Of a stretch of 64,000 nucleotides of DNA, positions 44,401 to 49,214 are shown in pieces (position 1 is the stretch's first letter; each line of letters starts with the position of its first letter). The DNA is from Actinomadura rupiterrae (GTDB taxonomy: Bacteria > Actinomycetota > Actinomycetes > Streptosporangiales > Streptosporangiaceae). The notes beneath the pieces were generated by a model that saw nothing but the letters and a program-made list of their open reading frames with translations, was not told the origin of the DNA and ran no database searches. Location: assembly GCF_024172125.1 (NCBI RefSeq), contig NZ_JAMZEA010000019.1, forward strand, positions 62,001-126,000, in the 5' to 3' direction. The position numbers were made by a program, and so were the translations under genes.

Positions 44401-47400
44401 ACCTCGGTCGGGCCGACCGCGCGGAGCCGTGCCAGCAGCCGCATCGCCAGCAGCGAGTCGCCGCCCAGGGCGAAGAACGAGTCGTCGGCGGCGACCGCCT
44501 CCACGCCCAGCACGTCGGCGAACAGCCCGCACAGGATCTCCTCGGTGACCGTGGAGGGCGCCCGGCCGCCGGCCGATCCCGCGTGGTCCGGCGCGGGCAG
44601 CGCGGCGCGGTCGAGCTTGCCGTTGGCGGTCGTCGGGAACGCGTCCAGCGCGACGAACGCGACCGGAACCATGTATTCGGGCAACCGCGCGGCGACGAAC
44701 CCGCGCAGCCGGTCGCCGGACGCGGTCCCGGTCACGTAGGCGACCAGCCGCACCGCGCCCGGCCGGTCCTCGCGGGCGAGCACCGCGGCCCGGTCCACGC
44801 CGGGATGCGCGGCCAGGACGTTCTCGATCTCGCCGAGCTCGATCCGGAACCCGCGGATCTTCACCTGGTCGTCCGCGCGGCCCGCGAACACCAGCTCGCC
44901 GTCGCCGGTCCAGCGGACCAGGTCGCCGGTGCGGTACATCCGGGCGCCGGGCGCGAACGGGCAGGCGACGAAGCGTGCGGCGGTCATCGCCGCGCGGCCG
45001 AGGTAGCCGCGCGCCAGGCTCGGCCCGGCGATGTACAGCTCGCCGGTCACGCCGGGCGGGACGGGCCGCAGCGCCTCGTCCAGGACGTACACCGAGGTGT
45101 TCCAGATCGGCCCGCCGATCGACACCGCCCCGCCTGACGCGAGCGGCGTGTCCGGGGCGAGCGGGCTGCTCATGGTGGCGCAGACCGTCGATTCGGTCGG
45201 GCCGTAGGCGTTGACCATCCGCAGGCGCGCGGCCCAGCGTTCCACCAGGCTCGGCGGGCACGCCTCCCCCGCCACGACGAGGGTCTGCATGCAGTCGGGC
45301 AGGCTTTCCACCGTGGCTAGCAGGGACGGCGGGACGGTCACGTGGGTGACGTCCAGGTCGTCCAGCAGCGTTTCGAGGCGTCCACTCGGCGGCATCCGGT
45401 GGGCGTCGGCGAGCAGCAAGGTCGCGCCCGATAACAGCGCCATGCACATCTCGGAGACGGACGCGTCGAACCCCAGTGCCGCCAGTTGCAGCACCCGCGA
45501 CTCCGGTTTCACCGCGAAGCGTTCGATCTGCGCTCCGGCCAGGCCCGCCAGGCCGCGGTGGGAGACCACGACGCCCTTGGGGATGCCGGTGGAGCCGGAG
45601 GTGTAGATGACGTAGGCGGCCTGGTCGCATGCGGCCCGGACGCCGACGGGCGTCGTGTCGTCGCTCAGCGAGCGGAGGAACAGCTCGTCCACGACCAGGG
45701 CCGGGGCGGCGTCGGCGAGCATGAAGGAGATGCGCTCGGCCGGGTAGGCCAGGTCGATCGGCAGGTAGGCGGCTCCGGCCTTGGCGATGCCGAGCAGCAC
45801 CGCGACGAGGTCGGGCGAGCGCTCCAGCAGGACGGCCACCAGGTCCTCGCGTCCGACGCCGCGGGCGAGCAGGGTGCGGGCGATGCGGTTGGCGCGGGCG
45901 TCGAGCTGGGCGTAGGTCCACCGGGTTCCGCCGTGTTCCACGGCGACCGCTTCGGGTTTCCGCGCCGCACGCGCCTCGAAGAGGGCGGCGAGGGTACCGT
46001 CCGCGACGGGGTGGCGGGTGTCGTTCCAGCGCGCCACCACGCGCTCGCGCTCGTCCGCGACCAGCACGTCGAGATCGCCGATCCGCACGGACGCGTCGTC
46101 CACGACCTGGGTCAGGACGGAGCCGAGCCGGGCTACCAGGGCCCGGACGGTCGGCTCCTCGAACAGCTCGGCGGCGTATTCGACGACGCCGGTGATGCCC
46201 TCGCCGTCGCCGGTGTCGGTGAGGACGAACGACAGGTCGAACCGTGCGGGGGCGGCCTCGGCGGGCGGCTGGATCCGCCGGATCCGCAGGCCGGACGGGT
46301 CCCAGGCGGCCTGCGCGCCGGGCAGGTGGTCCAGCGCGAGCAGCACCTGGAACAGCGGGTGGCGGGCCGCCGAGCGCGCCGGGTTCACCTCTTCCACGAG
46401 GCGTTCGAACGGCAGGTCCTGGTGGGCGTAGGCGGCGAGGTCGGTGTCGCGGACGCGCGCGAGCAGCTCGGCGAAGGTCGGGTCGCCGCGCAGGTCGTTG
46501 CGCAGGACGAGGGTGTTGGAGAAGTAGCCGGCCAGCTCGTCCAGGGCGGTGTCGGCGCGTCCGGCGACGGCCGTGCCGAGCGGCACGTCGGGGCCCGCGC
46601 CGAGCCGGGACAGCACGGTCGCGAGCGCGGCCTGCACGACCATGAAGGTCGTGACGCCGTGCCGCCGGGCCAGCCGGGTCAGCGCGGTGTGGAGGTCGGC
46701 GGGGACGTCCAGCGGGACCGACGCGCCACGGTAGGACGCCTGGACCGGGCGCGGACGGTCGGTGGGAAGCGCCAGCTCCTCGGGCGCTCCGGCCAGTGCG
46801 TCGCGCCAGTGCGCCAGCTGCGCCGCGACCGGGCTCGCCGGATCGTCGGGCTCGCCGAGGACGTCCCGCTGCCACAGCGCATAGTCGGCGTACTGGACGG
46901 GCAGCGGCTCCCAGTCCGGGCCGCGGCCGTCGCATCGCGCCGCGTAGGCGGTGCCGAGGTCGCGGGACACGGTGTCCATGGACCAGGCGTCCAGGGCGAT
47001 GTGGTGGGCGACCAGCACCAGCACCGCGTCGGTCTCCGAGAGCAGGAGCAGCCGCGCCCGCCACGGCAGTTCCCGCGCCACGTCGAAACCGCGGTTCAGT
47101 TCCGCGGCGATCGCGGTGGTGAGGTCGTGCTCGCCGATGCGCTCGACGGGCAGGTCGGGGCGTCCGGGCGGGCCGGTGATGATCTGCTGGCGGGGCTCCC
47201 CGCCGGTTTCGGGGAAGATCGTGCGGAGGCTCTCGTGCCGGTCGGCGACGTCGCCGAGGGCCGCGCGCAGCGCGCCGGCGTCCACGCCGCCCGACAGGCC
47301 GAGGACGAGCGGGACGGTGTAGGCGGCGCCCGCTCCGGCCTGCTCCAGCCGGTTGAGGAACCACATCCGGCGCTGGGCGGGTGACAGCGGGAGCGGGTCC

Positions 47401-49124
47401 GGCCGCTCCCGGACGGTCAGGGCGGGCGGGCGCGGGGTGTTCTGGTCGGCGCGGGCGGCCAGGCGGGCGACTGCCGCCGGGGTCGGGTCGGCGAACAGGT
47501 CCCGGATGCCGATCTCGGCGTCGAGCGCGGTGCGGATCCGGGCGATCAGCCGCATCGCCAGCAGCGAGTCGCCGCCGAGGTCGAGGAACGAGTCGTCCGC
47601 GCCGACCGTCTCCAGGCCCAGCACCTCGGCGAACAGGCCGCAGGCGATCTCCTCGGCGGCCGTGGCGGGGGCGCGGCCGGTGCCGTCCGCGGTGAGGTCG
47701 GGGGCGGGCAGCGCGGCGCGGTCGACCTTGCCGTTCACGGTGACGGGCAGCGCGTCCAGGACCACGACGGCCGCGGGGACCAGGTGGTCGGGCAGCCGCG
47801 CTGCTAGGTGGTCGCGCAGTTCACGGCCGGTCGCGTCGGCCGTGGCGTAGGCGACGAGGCGCCGGGTGCCGGGCCGGTCCTCGCGGACGACGACCACGGC
47901 GCGGCGGACGGCCTCGTGCCCGGCGAGGACCGCTTCGACCTCGCCGGGCTCGATCCGGAAGCCGCGGATCTTCACCTGGTCGTCGGCGCGTCCGGCGAAC
48001 TCCAGCAGGCCGTCCGGCGTGCGGCGGGCGAGGTCGCCCGTCCGGTACATGCGCCGGTCCGGGACGAACGGGCAGGCCACGAACCGTTCGGCGGTCAGGC
48101 CCGGGCGGCCGAGGTAGCCGCGCGCGACGCCGGGTCCGGCCACGTACAGCTCGCCGGTCTCCCCCGGCGGGACGGGACGCAGCGCATCGTCCAGCACGTG
48201 GATCCGGGCGTTGTCCATCGGGACGCCGAGCGGGACCGTGCCGTCCACCTGCGCGGGGTTGGTGAAGGGGTACTCGGTGGTGAACGCGGTGGTCTCGGTC
48301 GGGCCGTAGGTGGTGCGGACCACCAGGCCCGGGTGGTTTTCCAGCAGCGTCCGGACGGCGATCGGAGGCACTACGTCGCCGCCGGTGGACACCTCGCGGA
48401 CCCCGGCGAACATCTCCGGGGCCTGCTCGGCCAGCGCCGCGAACAGGCCGGCGGTCGTGTGCACGTTGGTCACCCGGTGCTCGGCGATCAGCCGCGCGCG
48501 CTCCGGGACGTCCACCTCGCCCGGCGGGACGATGACCAGCTCACCGCCGTGCAGCAGCGGAACCCAGATCTCGTAGGTGGAGGCGTCGAAGGCGTGGTTG
48601 GCCTGCACCAGGACGCGTTCCAGCACCTCGCCGGCCCAGCAGCGGGCGGCGCAGAAGTCCGCGACGTTGGCGTGCGTGACCGCGACACCCTTGGGGACGC
48701 CGGTCGAGCCGGAGGTGTAGATGACGTAGGCGAGCTGGTCGGCCGCCACGTTTACCGAGTGGCGGGCGGGGGTGTCGGCGAGCGTCGCGAGGAACGGTTC
48801 ATCGACGACCAGGGCAGGGCGGGCGTCGGCGAGCATGAACGCGATCCGCTCGGCCGGGTAGGACGGGTCGACCGGCAGGTAAGCCGCTCCCGCCTTCAGT
48901 ACCCCGATCAGTGCCGCGATCAGGTCGGCCGAGCGGTCCAGCAGGACGCCGACCAGGTCCTCGCGGCCGACGCCCTGCGCGCGCAGGGCGCTGGCGACGC
49001 GGGCGGCGCGCGCGTCCAGCTCGGCGTAGGTCCACCGGACGCCGCCGAACGCCACCGCCGCCGCGTCCGGTGTCCGCGCCACCTGCGCCTCGAACAGCTC
49101 GGACAGCGAAGGCAAGCCAGTCAT
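30963..49124 (-). CDS. NRPS A, initiating synthetase, five modules
   Basis: Peptide synthetase of 6053 residues that begins directly with an adenylation domain, so the chain starts from a free amino acid rather than an acyl group. Order: A-T; C-A-T; C-A-T-E; C-A-T-E; C-A-T-E. Landmarks by residue: T1 GGDSLLAM 517; C2 HHIALDA 706; A2 core 1169; T2 1554; C3 1744; A3 2202; T3 GGDSIMSM 2587; E3 HHLVIDG 2755; C4 3223; A4 3662; E4 4222; C5 4694; A5 5149; E5 5704. Pocket codes are DAYHSGTAFK, DASTVAAVCK (Tyr-like), DAYVLGTAFK, DAYHSGTAFK and DTCTVAEVDK (unassigned). C2 has Ala in place of the Gly of HHxxxDG. The start is ATG 49124, 6 nt after GGAGAGGA. A TTA codon is at residue about 1231. Ends in an E domain, as expected before the C of NRPS B. 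Confidence 0.97.
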   Translation of the reverse strand: MTGLPSLSELFEAQVARTPDAAAVAFGGVRWTYAELDARAARVASALRAQGVGREDLVGVLLDRSADLIAALIGVLKAGAAYLPVDPSYPAERIAFMLADARPALVVDEPFLATLADTPARHSVNVAADQLAYVIYTSGSTGVPKGVAVTHANVADFCAARCWAGEVLERVLVQANHAFDASTYEIWVPLLHGGELVIVPPGEVDVPERARLIAEHRVTNVHTTAGLFAALAEQAPEMFAGVREVSTGGDVVPPIAVRTLLENHPGLVVRTTYGPTETTAFTTEYPFTNPAQVDGTVPLGVPMDNARIHVLDDALRPVPPGETGELYVAGPGVARGYLGRPGLTAERFVACPFVPDRRMYRTGDLARRTPDGLLEFAGRADDQVKIRGFRIEPGEVEAVLAGHEAVRRAVVVVREDRPGTRRLVAYATADATGRELRDHLAARLPDHLVPAAVVVLDALPVTVNGKVDRAALPAPDLTADGTGRAPATAAEEIACGLFAEVLGLETVGADDSFLDLGGDSLLAMRLIARIRTALDAEIGIRDLFADPTPAAVARLAARADQNTPRPPALTVRERPDPLPLSPAQRRMWFLNRLEQAGAGAAYTVPLVLGLSGGVDAGALRAALGDVADRHESLRTIFPETGGEPRQQIITGPPGRPDLPVERIGEHDLTTAIAAELNRGFDVARELPWRARLLLLSETDAVLVLVAHHIALDAWSMDTVSRDLGTAYAARCDGRGPDWEPLPVQYADYALWQRDVLGEPDDPASPVAAQLAHWRDALAGAPEELALPTDRPRPVQASYRGASVPLDVPADLHTALTRLARRHGVTTFMVVQAALATVLSRLGAGPDVPLGTAVAGRADTALDELAGYFSNTLVLRNDLRGDPTFAELLARVRDTDLAAYAHQDLPFERLVEEVNPARSAARHPLFQVLLALDHLPGAQAAWDPSGLRIRRIQPPAEAAPARFDLSFVLTDTGDGEGITGVVEYAAELFEEPTVRALVARLGSVLTQVVDDASVRIGDLDVLVADERERVVARWNDTRHPVADGTLAALFEARAARKPEAVAVEHGGTRWTYAQLDARANRIARTLLARGVGREDLVAVLLERSPDLVAVLLGIAKAGAAYLPIDLAYPAERISFMLADAAPALVVDELFLRSLSDDTTPVGVRAACDQAAYVIYTSGSTGIPKGVVVSHRGLAGLAGAQIERFAVKPESRVLQLAALGFDASVSEMCMALLSGATLLLADAHRMPPSGRLETLLDDLDVTHVTVPPSLLATVESLPDCMQTLVVAGEACPPSLVERWAARLRMVNAYGPTESTVCATMSSPLAPDTPLASGGAVSIGGPIWNTSVYVLDEALRPVPPGVTGELYIAGPSLARGYLGRAAMTAARFVACPFAPGARMYRTGDLVRWTGDGELVFAGRADDQVKIRGFRIELGEIENVLAAHPGVDRAAVLAREDRPGAVRLVAYVTGTASGDRLRGFVAARLPEYMVPVAFVALDAFPTTANGKLDRAALPAPDHAGSAGGRAPSTVTEEILCGLFADVLGVEAVAADDSFFALGGDSLLAMRLLARLRAVGPTEVGIRELFADPTVAAVARLVDGTRRRTRPPLTAAHPRPDVLPLSFAQQRMWFLDRLERGGAEGVYNIGLALRVRGELDSAALEAALGDVAERHESLRTVFPEVGDTPVQRVLDGEAGRPVLARGTTTESDLNRTITADLNRGFDLTTEPPWRTTLLTLAPGEAVLLVVAHHIAVDGWSMGVLARDLGTAYDARRAGRAPDWTPLPVQYADYALWQRDVLGDAQDPDSPAAEQLAHWRETLAGAPEELALPTDRPRPNVASFAGGTLPLHLDADVHGHLTDLARRHGATLFMVLQTALSALLSRLGAGTDIPLGTPIAGRDEPETEALVGHLLNTLVLRTDAGGDPGFAELLDRVRATDLAAYANQDLPFERLVEELNPERSLARHPLFQVMLTVRNLPPIRWDLPGLDVEELPIDALPAKFDLSLTLTERDSGGLDGTLEYALDLFDPETAGALAARFVRLLEQVAADPDIRLRDLEILTPDERERVLVTWNDTARTEVTASLPDLFATQATHTPDAVAVVFGDVAWTYADLDARANRIARTLIERGVGREDLVGVRLERSADLIAALLGVLKAGAAYLPIDPNYPAERIAFMLADARPALVLDEESLTSLSENASPVGGAVAPEQLAYVIYTSGSTGTPKGVAVTHANVADFCADAAWRDEVLERVLVQANHAFDASTYEIWTPLLRGGRLVIVPPGELDVQERAALVADHQVTHVVAPSGLFAALAEQVPEMFAGVREVLTGGDVISPIAVRTLLEAHPGLVVRATYGPTETTAFTTEIPFTDPRQLDGVVPMGRPMDNARAYVLDEYLQPVPPGVTGELYVAGAGVARGYIGRAALTGERFVACPFASADRMYRTGDLVRWTGTGLLEFAGRADDQVKIRGFRVELAEIEAVLAAHDTVTQVVVLAREDQPGTKRLVAYLVAGATDEELREHVAAKLPDYMIPAAFVLLDELPMTANGKVDRAALPAPDFAARSAGRKPVTAAEALLCAVFAEVLGLETVGAEDSFFALGGDSIMSMLVVSRARRAGLVITARQVFEHKTPAALARLADTTTTSALADDGTGPIPFTPVMRELAEQGGLSDVFCQSMVLSVPAGLDHDRLVAAVQAVLDRHDVLRARLDETEGTLLVPPPGTVNAANLVRQATHDIETELRAAADRLDPRAGVMVQVVWFDTGRLLIVAHHLVIDGVSWRILAPDLEAAYRGDDLDPVPTSFRRWANSLTEQDRTDELAQWTRLLEGAAPIVTETTGGAGTGRASVTMDAAALLSSVPAAFHAGADDVLLTGLVAALAEWRGGLPGGILIDVEGHGRTADDLDLSRTVGWFTAVHPVRIDPAGADPAQVKSGGEAAGRLIKQVKEQRRAVPGDGLGYGILRHLAPDTASALADLPSAQVAFNYLGRTSVTEGDWQPVPGGLAAGGSAEAAGAHVLEADAFAEALPDGTTRLTLELTAPGGLLTDTTLDHLATAWAAMLDGLAAHAAAPGAGGHTPSDFPLVTLDQPQTDDLDRTCPGLVDVWPLSPLQEGLLFHAHYDGQGRDTYVEQRVLELDGPVDPDVLRATWTALLDRHPNLRAGFRQPAGLHQLIQVIARDVTPPWREADLSAAPAHEAEAAADRLAAEERDRGFDLAEAPLIRLLLIRLGDTRHRLVVTMHHILMDGWSLPVLFDEMEQVYAAGGDADALPPATSYREYLSWLARQDRDAARDAWQKLLTGVTEPTLIAPADRTADLAAPRYAYARADADTTAALGEVARRHGVTLNTLVQAAWGSVVGLLTGRTDVVFGASVAGRPAELPGVERMPGLFLNTVPVRVRLDAARNVADVLAEIQASQSDVIDHHYLGLAEIQRAAGPGATFDTLLVFESFPRTPARPADPGGVRVTGMTGEDAAHYPLILGVMPTDDLELRLDYRPGAIAEPLAESLLGRFVRVLEQLAAAPDACVADLDVLTADERALVVDGWNATTRPTPDGSLPELFEAQAARTPNAIAVAFGDQRWTYADLDARANRVARKLIEHGVDDEDLVGIRLERSADLIAALLGVLKAGAAYLPIDPNYPDERIAFMLADARPTLVVDQDFLSSLGEDETPVDVRVSRDRLAYVIYTSGSTGTPKGVAVTHANVADFCADTAWRDDVLERVLVQANHAFDASTYEIWVPLLRGGRLVIVPPGEADVPQRAALIAEHAVTNVHATAGLFAALAEQAPEMFAGVREVSTGGDVVSPIAVRTLLEAHPDLVVRTTYGPTETTAFTTQLPIDAAQPVPGTVPLGRPMDNARAYVLDDYLRPVPPGVTGELYVAGTGLARGYIGKPALTAERFVACPFASADRMYRTGDLVRWTTGGLLEFAGRADDQVKIRGFRVELAEIEAVLASHDAVTQVVVLAREDQPGTKRLVAYAVTETNTSVEALRDHVAANLPDYMVPAAFVLLDAFPVTANGKVDRAALPAPDFAARAGGRAPATPAEAALCGLFAETLGLDAVGADDSFFELGGDSIMSMLLVSRARREGLVITARQVFEEKTPAALARVAEDETDAPDAERDDGTGSVPLTPAMRDVAERGGLSNSFCQSMLLAVPADLDWERLIDAVQALLDRHDVLRARLDETENHLVVPPPGEVAAADLVRRATGQDTAAELDAAAARLDPRAGVMVQVVWFDPGRLLIVAHHLVIDGVSWRILAPDLEAAYRGDALDPVPTSFRRWANALAERDRTDELAEWTRLLDAPQPVLGARALDRSHDTVGAGTRRVSTVLPERVATALLSTVPAAFHAGVDDVLLAAFWAALAERHDGLTGGLLVDVEGHGRTAGALDLSRTVGWFTAVHPVRLGPEDTAPAEVRTGGPAAGRLQKQIKEQRRAVPGDGLGYGLLRHQARSPLADLPSAQVSFNYLGRFSAPDDTDAAWQPAGPDAFGGASAPGMALAYVLEAGGLVLDRPSGPELTLSLAAPAGLFGTDELDEILAAWAAMLDGLAAHAAAPGAGGHTPSDFPLVTLTQGQVDDLEPGLADVWPLSPLQDGLLFHARYDDSAEDVYLWQRALDFTGPLDTALLRTCWQRLLDRHPNLRAAFRQPAGLDRPVQAVARHVDVPWREVDLTGDPAADPDALLESERARGLDLASPPLIRLLLARLGPDRHRLVVTMHHIVLDGWSLPVLFEELSQLYGAGGDPSVLPPATSYRDHLAWLARQDDDAARDAWRDALAGTAEPTLLGPADAGHTGAVPRHVVLRTSPAFATRLHGAARALDVTPSTLVQGAWAVLLGARTGRRDVVFGSTVAGRPADLPGMERALGLFINTVPVRVVLDPGRPVAEMLADTRNQQTALLPHQHLGLADIQRAAGPGATFDTLVVYQNHPAAPPRFAGPDVAIIGGEDAAHYPVTLVVTPGDDGLEVRFEYRPDLFDEPDVRDLARRFVRVLEQVVDRPDLPPARIDVLDPAGRRQVLDDWNDTAGPVPDGTLVDLFEASAARAPHATALVSADESWTYADLDSRANTLARDLIARGVGPEDLVAVVMERSAALYAALLGVLKAGAAYLPVDPDYPADRIAYTLSDAHPAAVVCTATTAPLVADTGVPRVRWDDLNGTASAPTDAERVRPLRPGHPAYVIYTSGSTGRPKGVVVPHRGAVNYVTWRAAAYGITPRDRVLQFASVAFDTSVCEIFPTLAAGATLCVARRDTDPSAELAAFGATVATFTPSVLESVETSAARTVRTLVTAGEELGLATLRRWAPGRTLYNEYGPTEATVDVTCWQCPPDIPGIVPLGGPIRNVRTYVLDEFLRPVPPGALGELYVAGAGITRGYVDRPGLTAARFVPCPFGASGERMYRTGDLARWTPDGALLFAGRADEQVKIRGFRIEPGEIEAVLAAHPGIEQVAVVAREDRPGAKRLVAYLVGADAADTAALRAHAASRLPDHMVPAAFVPLDALPMSVNGKVDRAALPAPDFAARSTGREPATAAEALLCGLFAEVLGLDSVGADDSFFELGGDSIMSMLVVSRARRAGLVVTARQVFEEKTPAALARAARTDTATAAPDPDDGVGEIPLTPVMRELAERSGPAALSGIFCQSMLLTVPDDLDGERLIEAVQALLDRHDVLRARLDEAEGRLIVPPPGELQAADLIRRATSPDTGTELRAAANRLDPRAGVMMQVVRFGPGRLLLVAHHLVIDGVSWRILAPDLEAAYRGDALDPVPTSFRRWAVQQADEAAKPARTAEFPAWRNLLDVPDTLFATRPLDPDLDTVAAGTNRAELTISTEATSALLGPVPAAFHAGTEDVLLAGLVAALTEWRGGLPGGILIDVEGHGRSADGLDLSRTVGWFTAVHPVRIDPAGADPAQVKAGGDAAGQLIKQVKEQRRAVPGDGLGHGLLRYLNPATAPRFAALPHARLGFNYLGRFADARRPDGLWQPAGDTAVGGVPEPRMAETHVLQAHGVVRDGPAGPALTVALTAPKRLLATADLDALAAGWEAMLGGLAAHAAGPGSGGHTPSDFALVTLDQDDIDAFEFKLADDGRAR
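35460..39889 (-). other. Module 4 (C-A-T-E); code DAYHSGTAFK
   Basis: Condensation domain of the post-epimerase type (VDVWPLSPLQEGLLFH; HHILMDGWS). The A domain has the same pocket as module 1. The E domain predicts a D residue. Confidence 0.65.
39890..44299 (-). other. Module 3 (C-A-T-E); code DAYVLGTAFK
   Basis: The A domain reads FDASTYEIW, THVVAPSGLF, VREVLTGGDV and TYGPTETTAF. GGDSIMSM thiolation domain, then an E domain (HHLVIDGVSW). A D phenylglycine-type residue is inferred. Its A domain shares a 267-bp identical tract with module 12. Confidence 0.65.
41721..41987 (-). repeat. 267-bp tract identical to 6576-6842
   Basis: Partner copy in the module 3 A domain of NRPS A, offset 35145 bp from the copy in module 12. 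Confidence 0.85.
44300..47409 (-). other. Module 2 (C-A-T); code DASTVAAVCK, Tyr-like
   Basis: LCL-type condensation domain (starts LPLSPAQRRMWFL) with HHIALDAWS, then an A domain with FDASVSEMC, THVTVPPSLL, LVVAGEACPP and NAYGPTESTVCAT. Tyr or beta-hydroxy-Tyr is predicted from the code. No epimerase. Confidence 0.65.
47410..49124 (-). other. Module 1 (A-T), starter; code DAYHSGTAFK
   Basis: Adenylation and thiolation domains with no condensation domain before them. Pocket residues were read from FDASTYEIW, TNVHTTAGLF, VREVSTGGDV and the TYGPTETTAF stretch. The code is near the Dpg code DPYHGGTLCK and Hpg codes such as DAYHLGLLCK, so a phenylglycine-type starter is inferred. Confidence 0.7.
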
Positions 49125-49214
49125 CTGGGTCCTCTCCCAAGAACACGGGCGGGGAAGATCCGGCCCGCGCGCCCGCGCCGTGCGGGGGCGGCGGACCGGT
49201 CGGCGATCCGGGCG

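Noticed and set aside
1..49124. Glycopeptide (vancomycin-like) cluster
   Set aside because: There are at least 14 modules rather than 7, and no X domain, cross-linking P450, halogenase or glycosyltransferase in the window.
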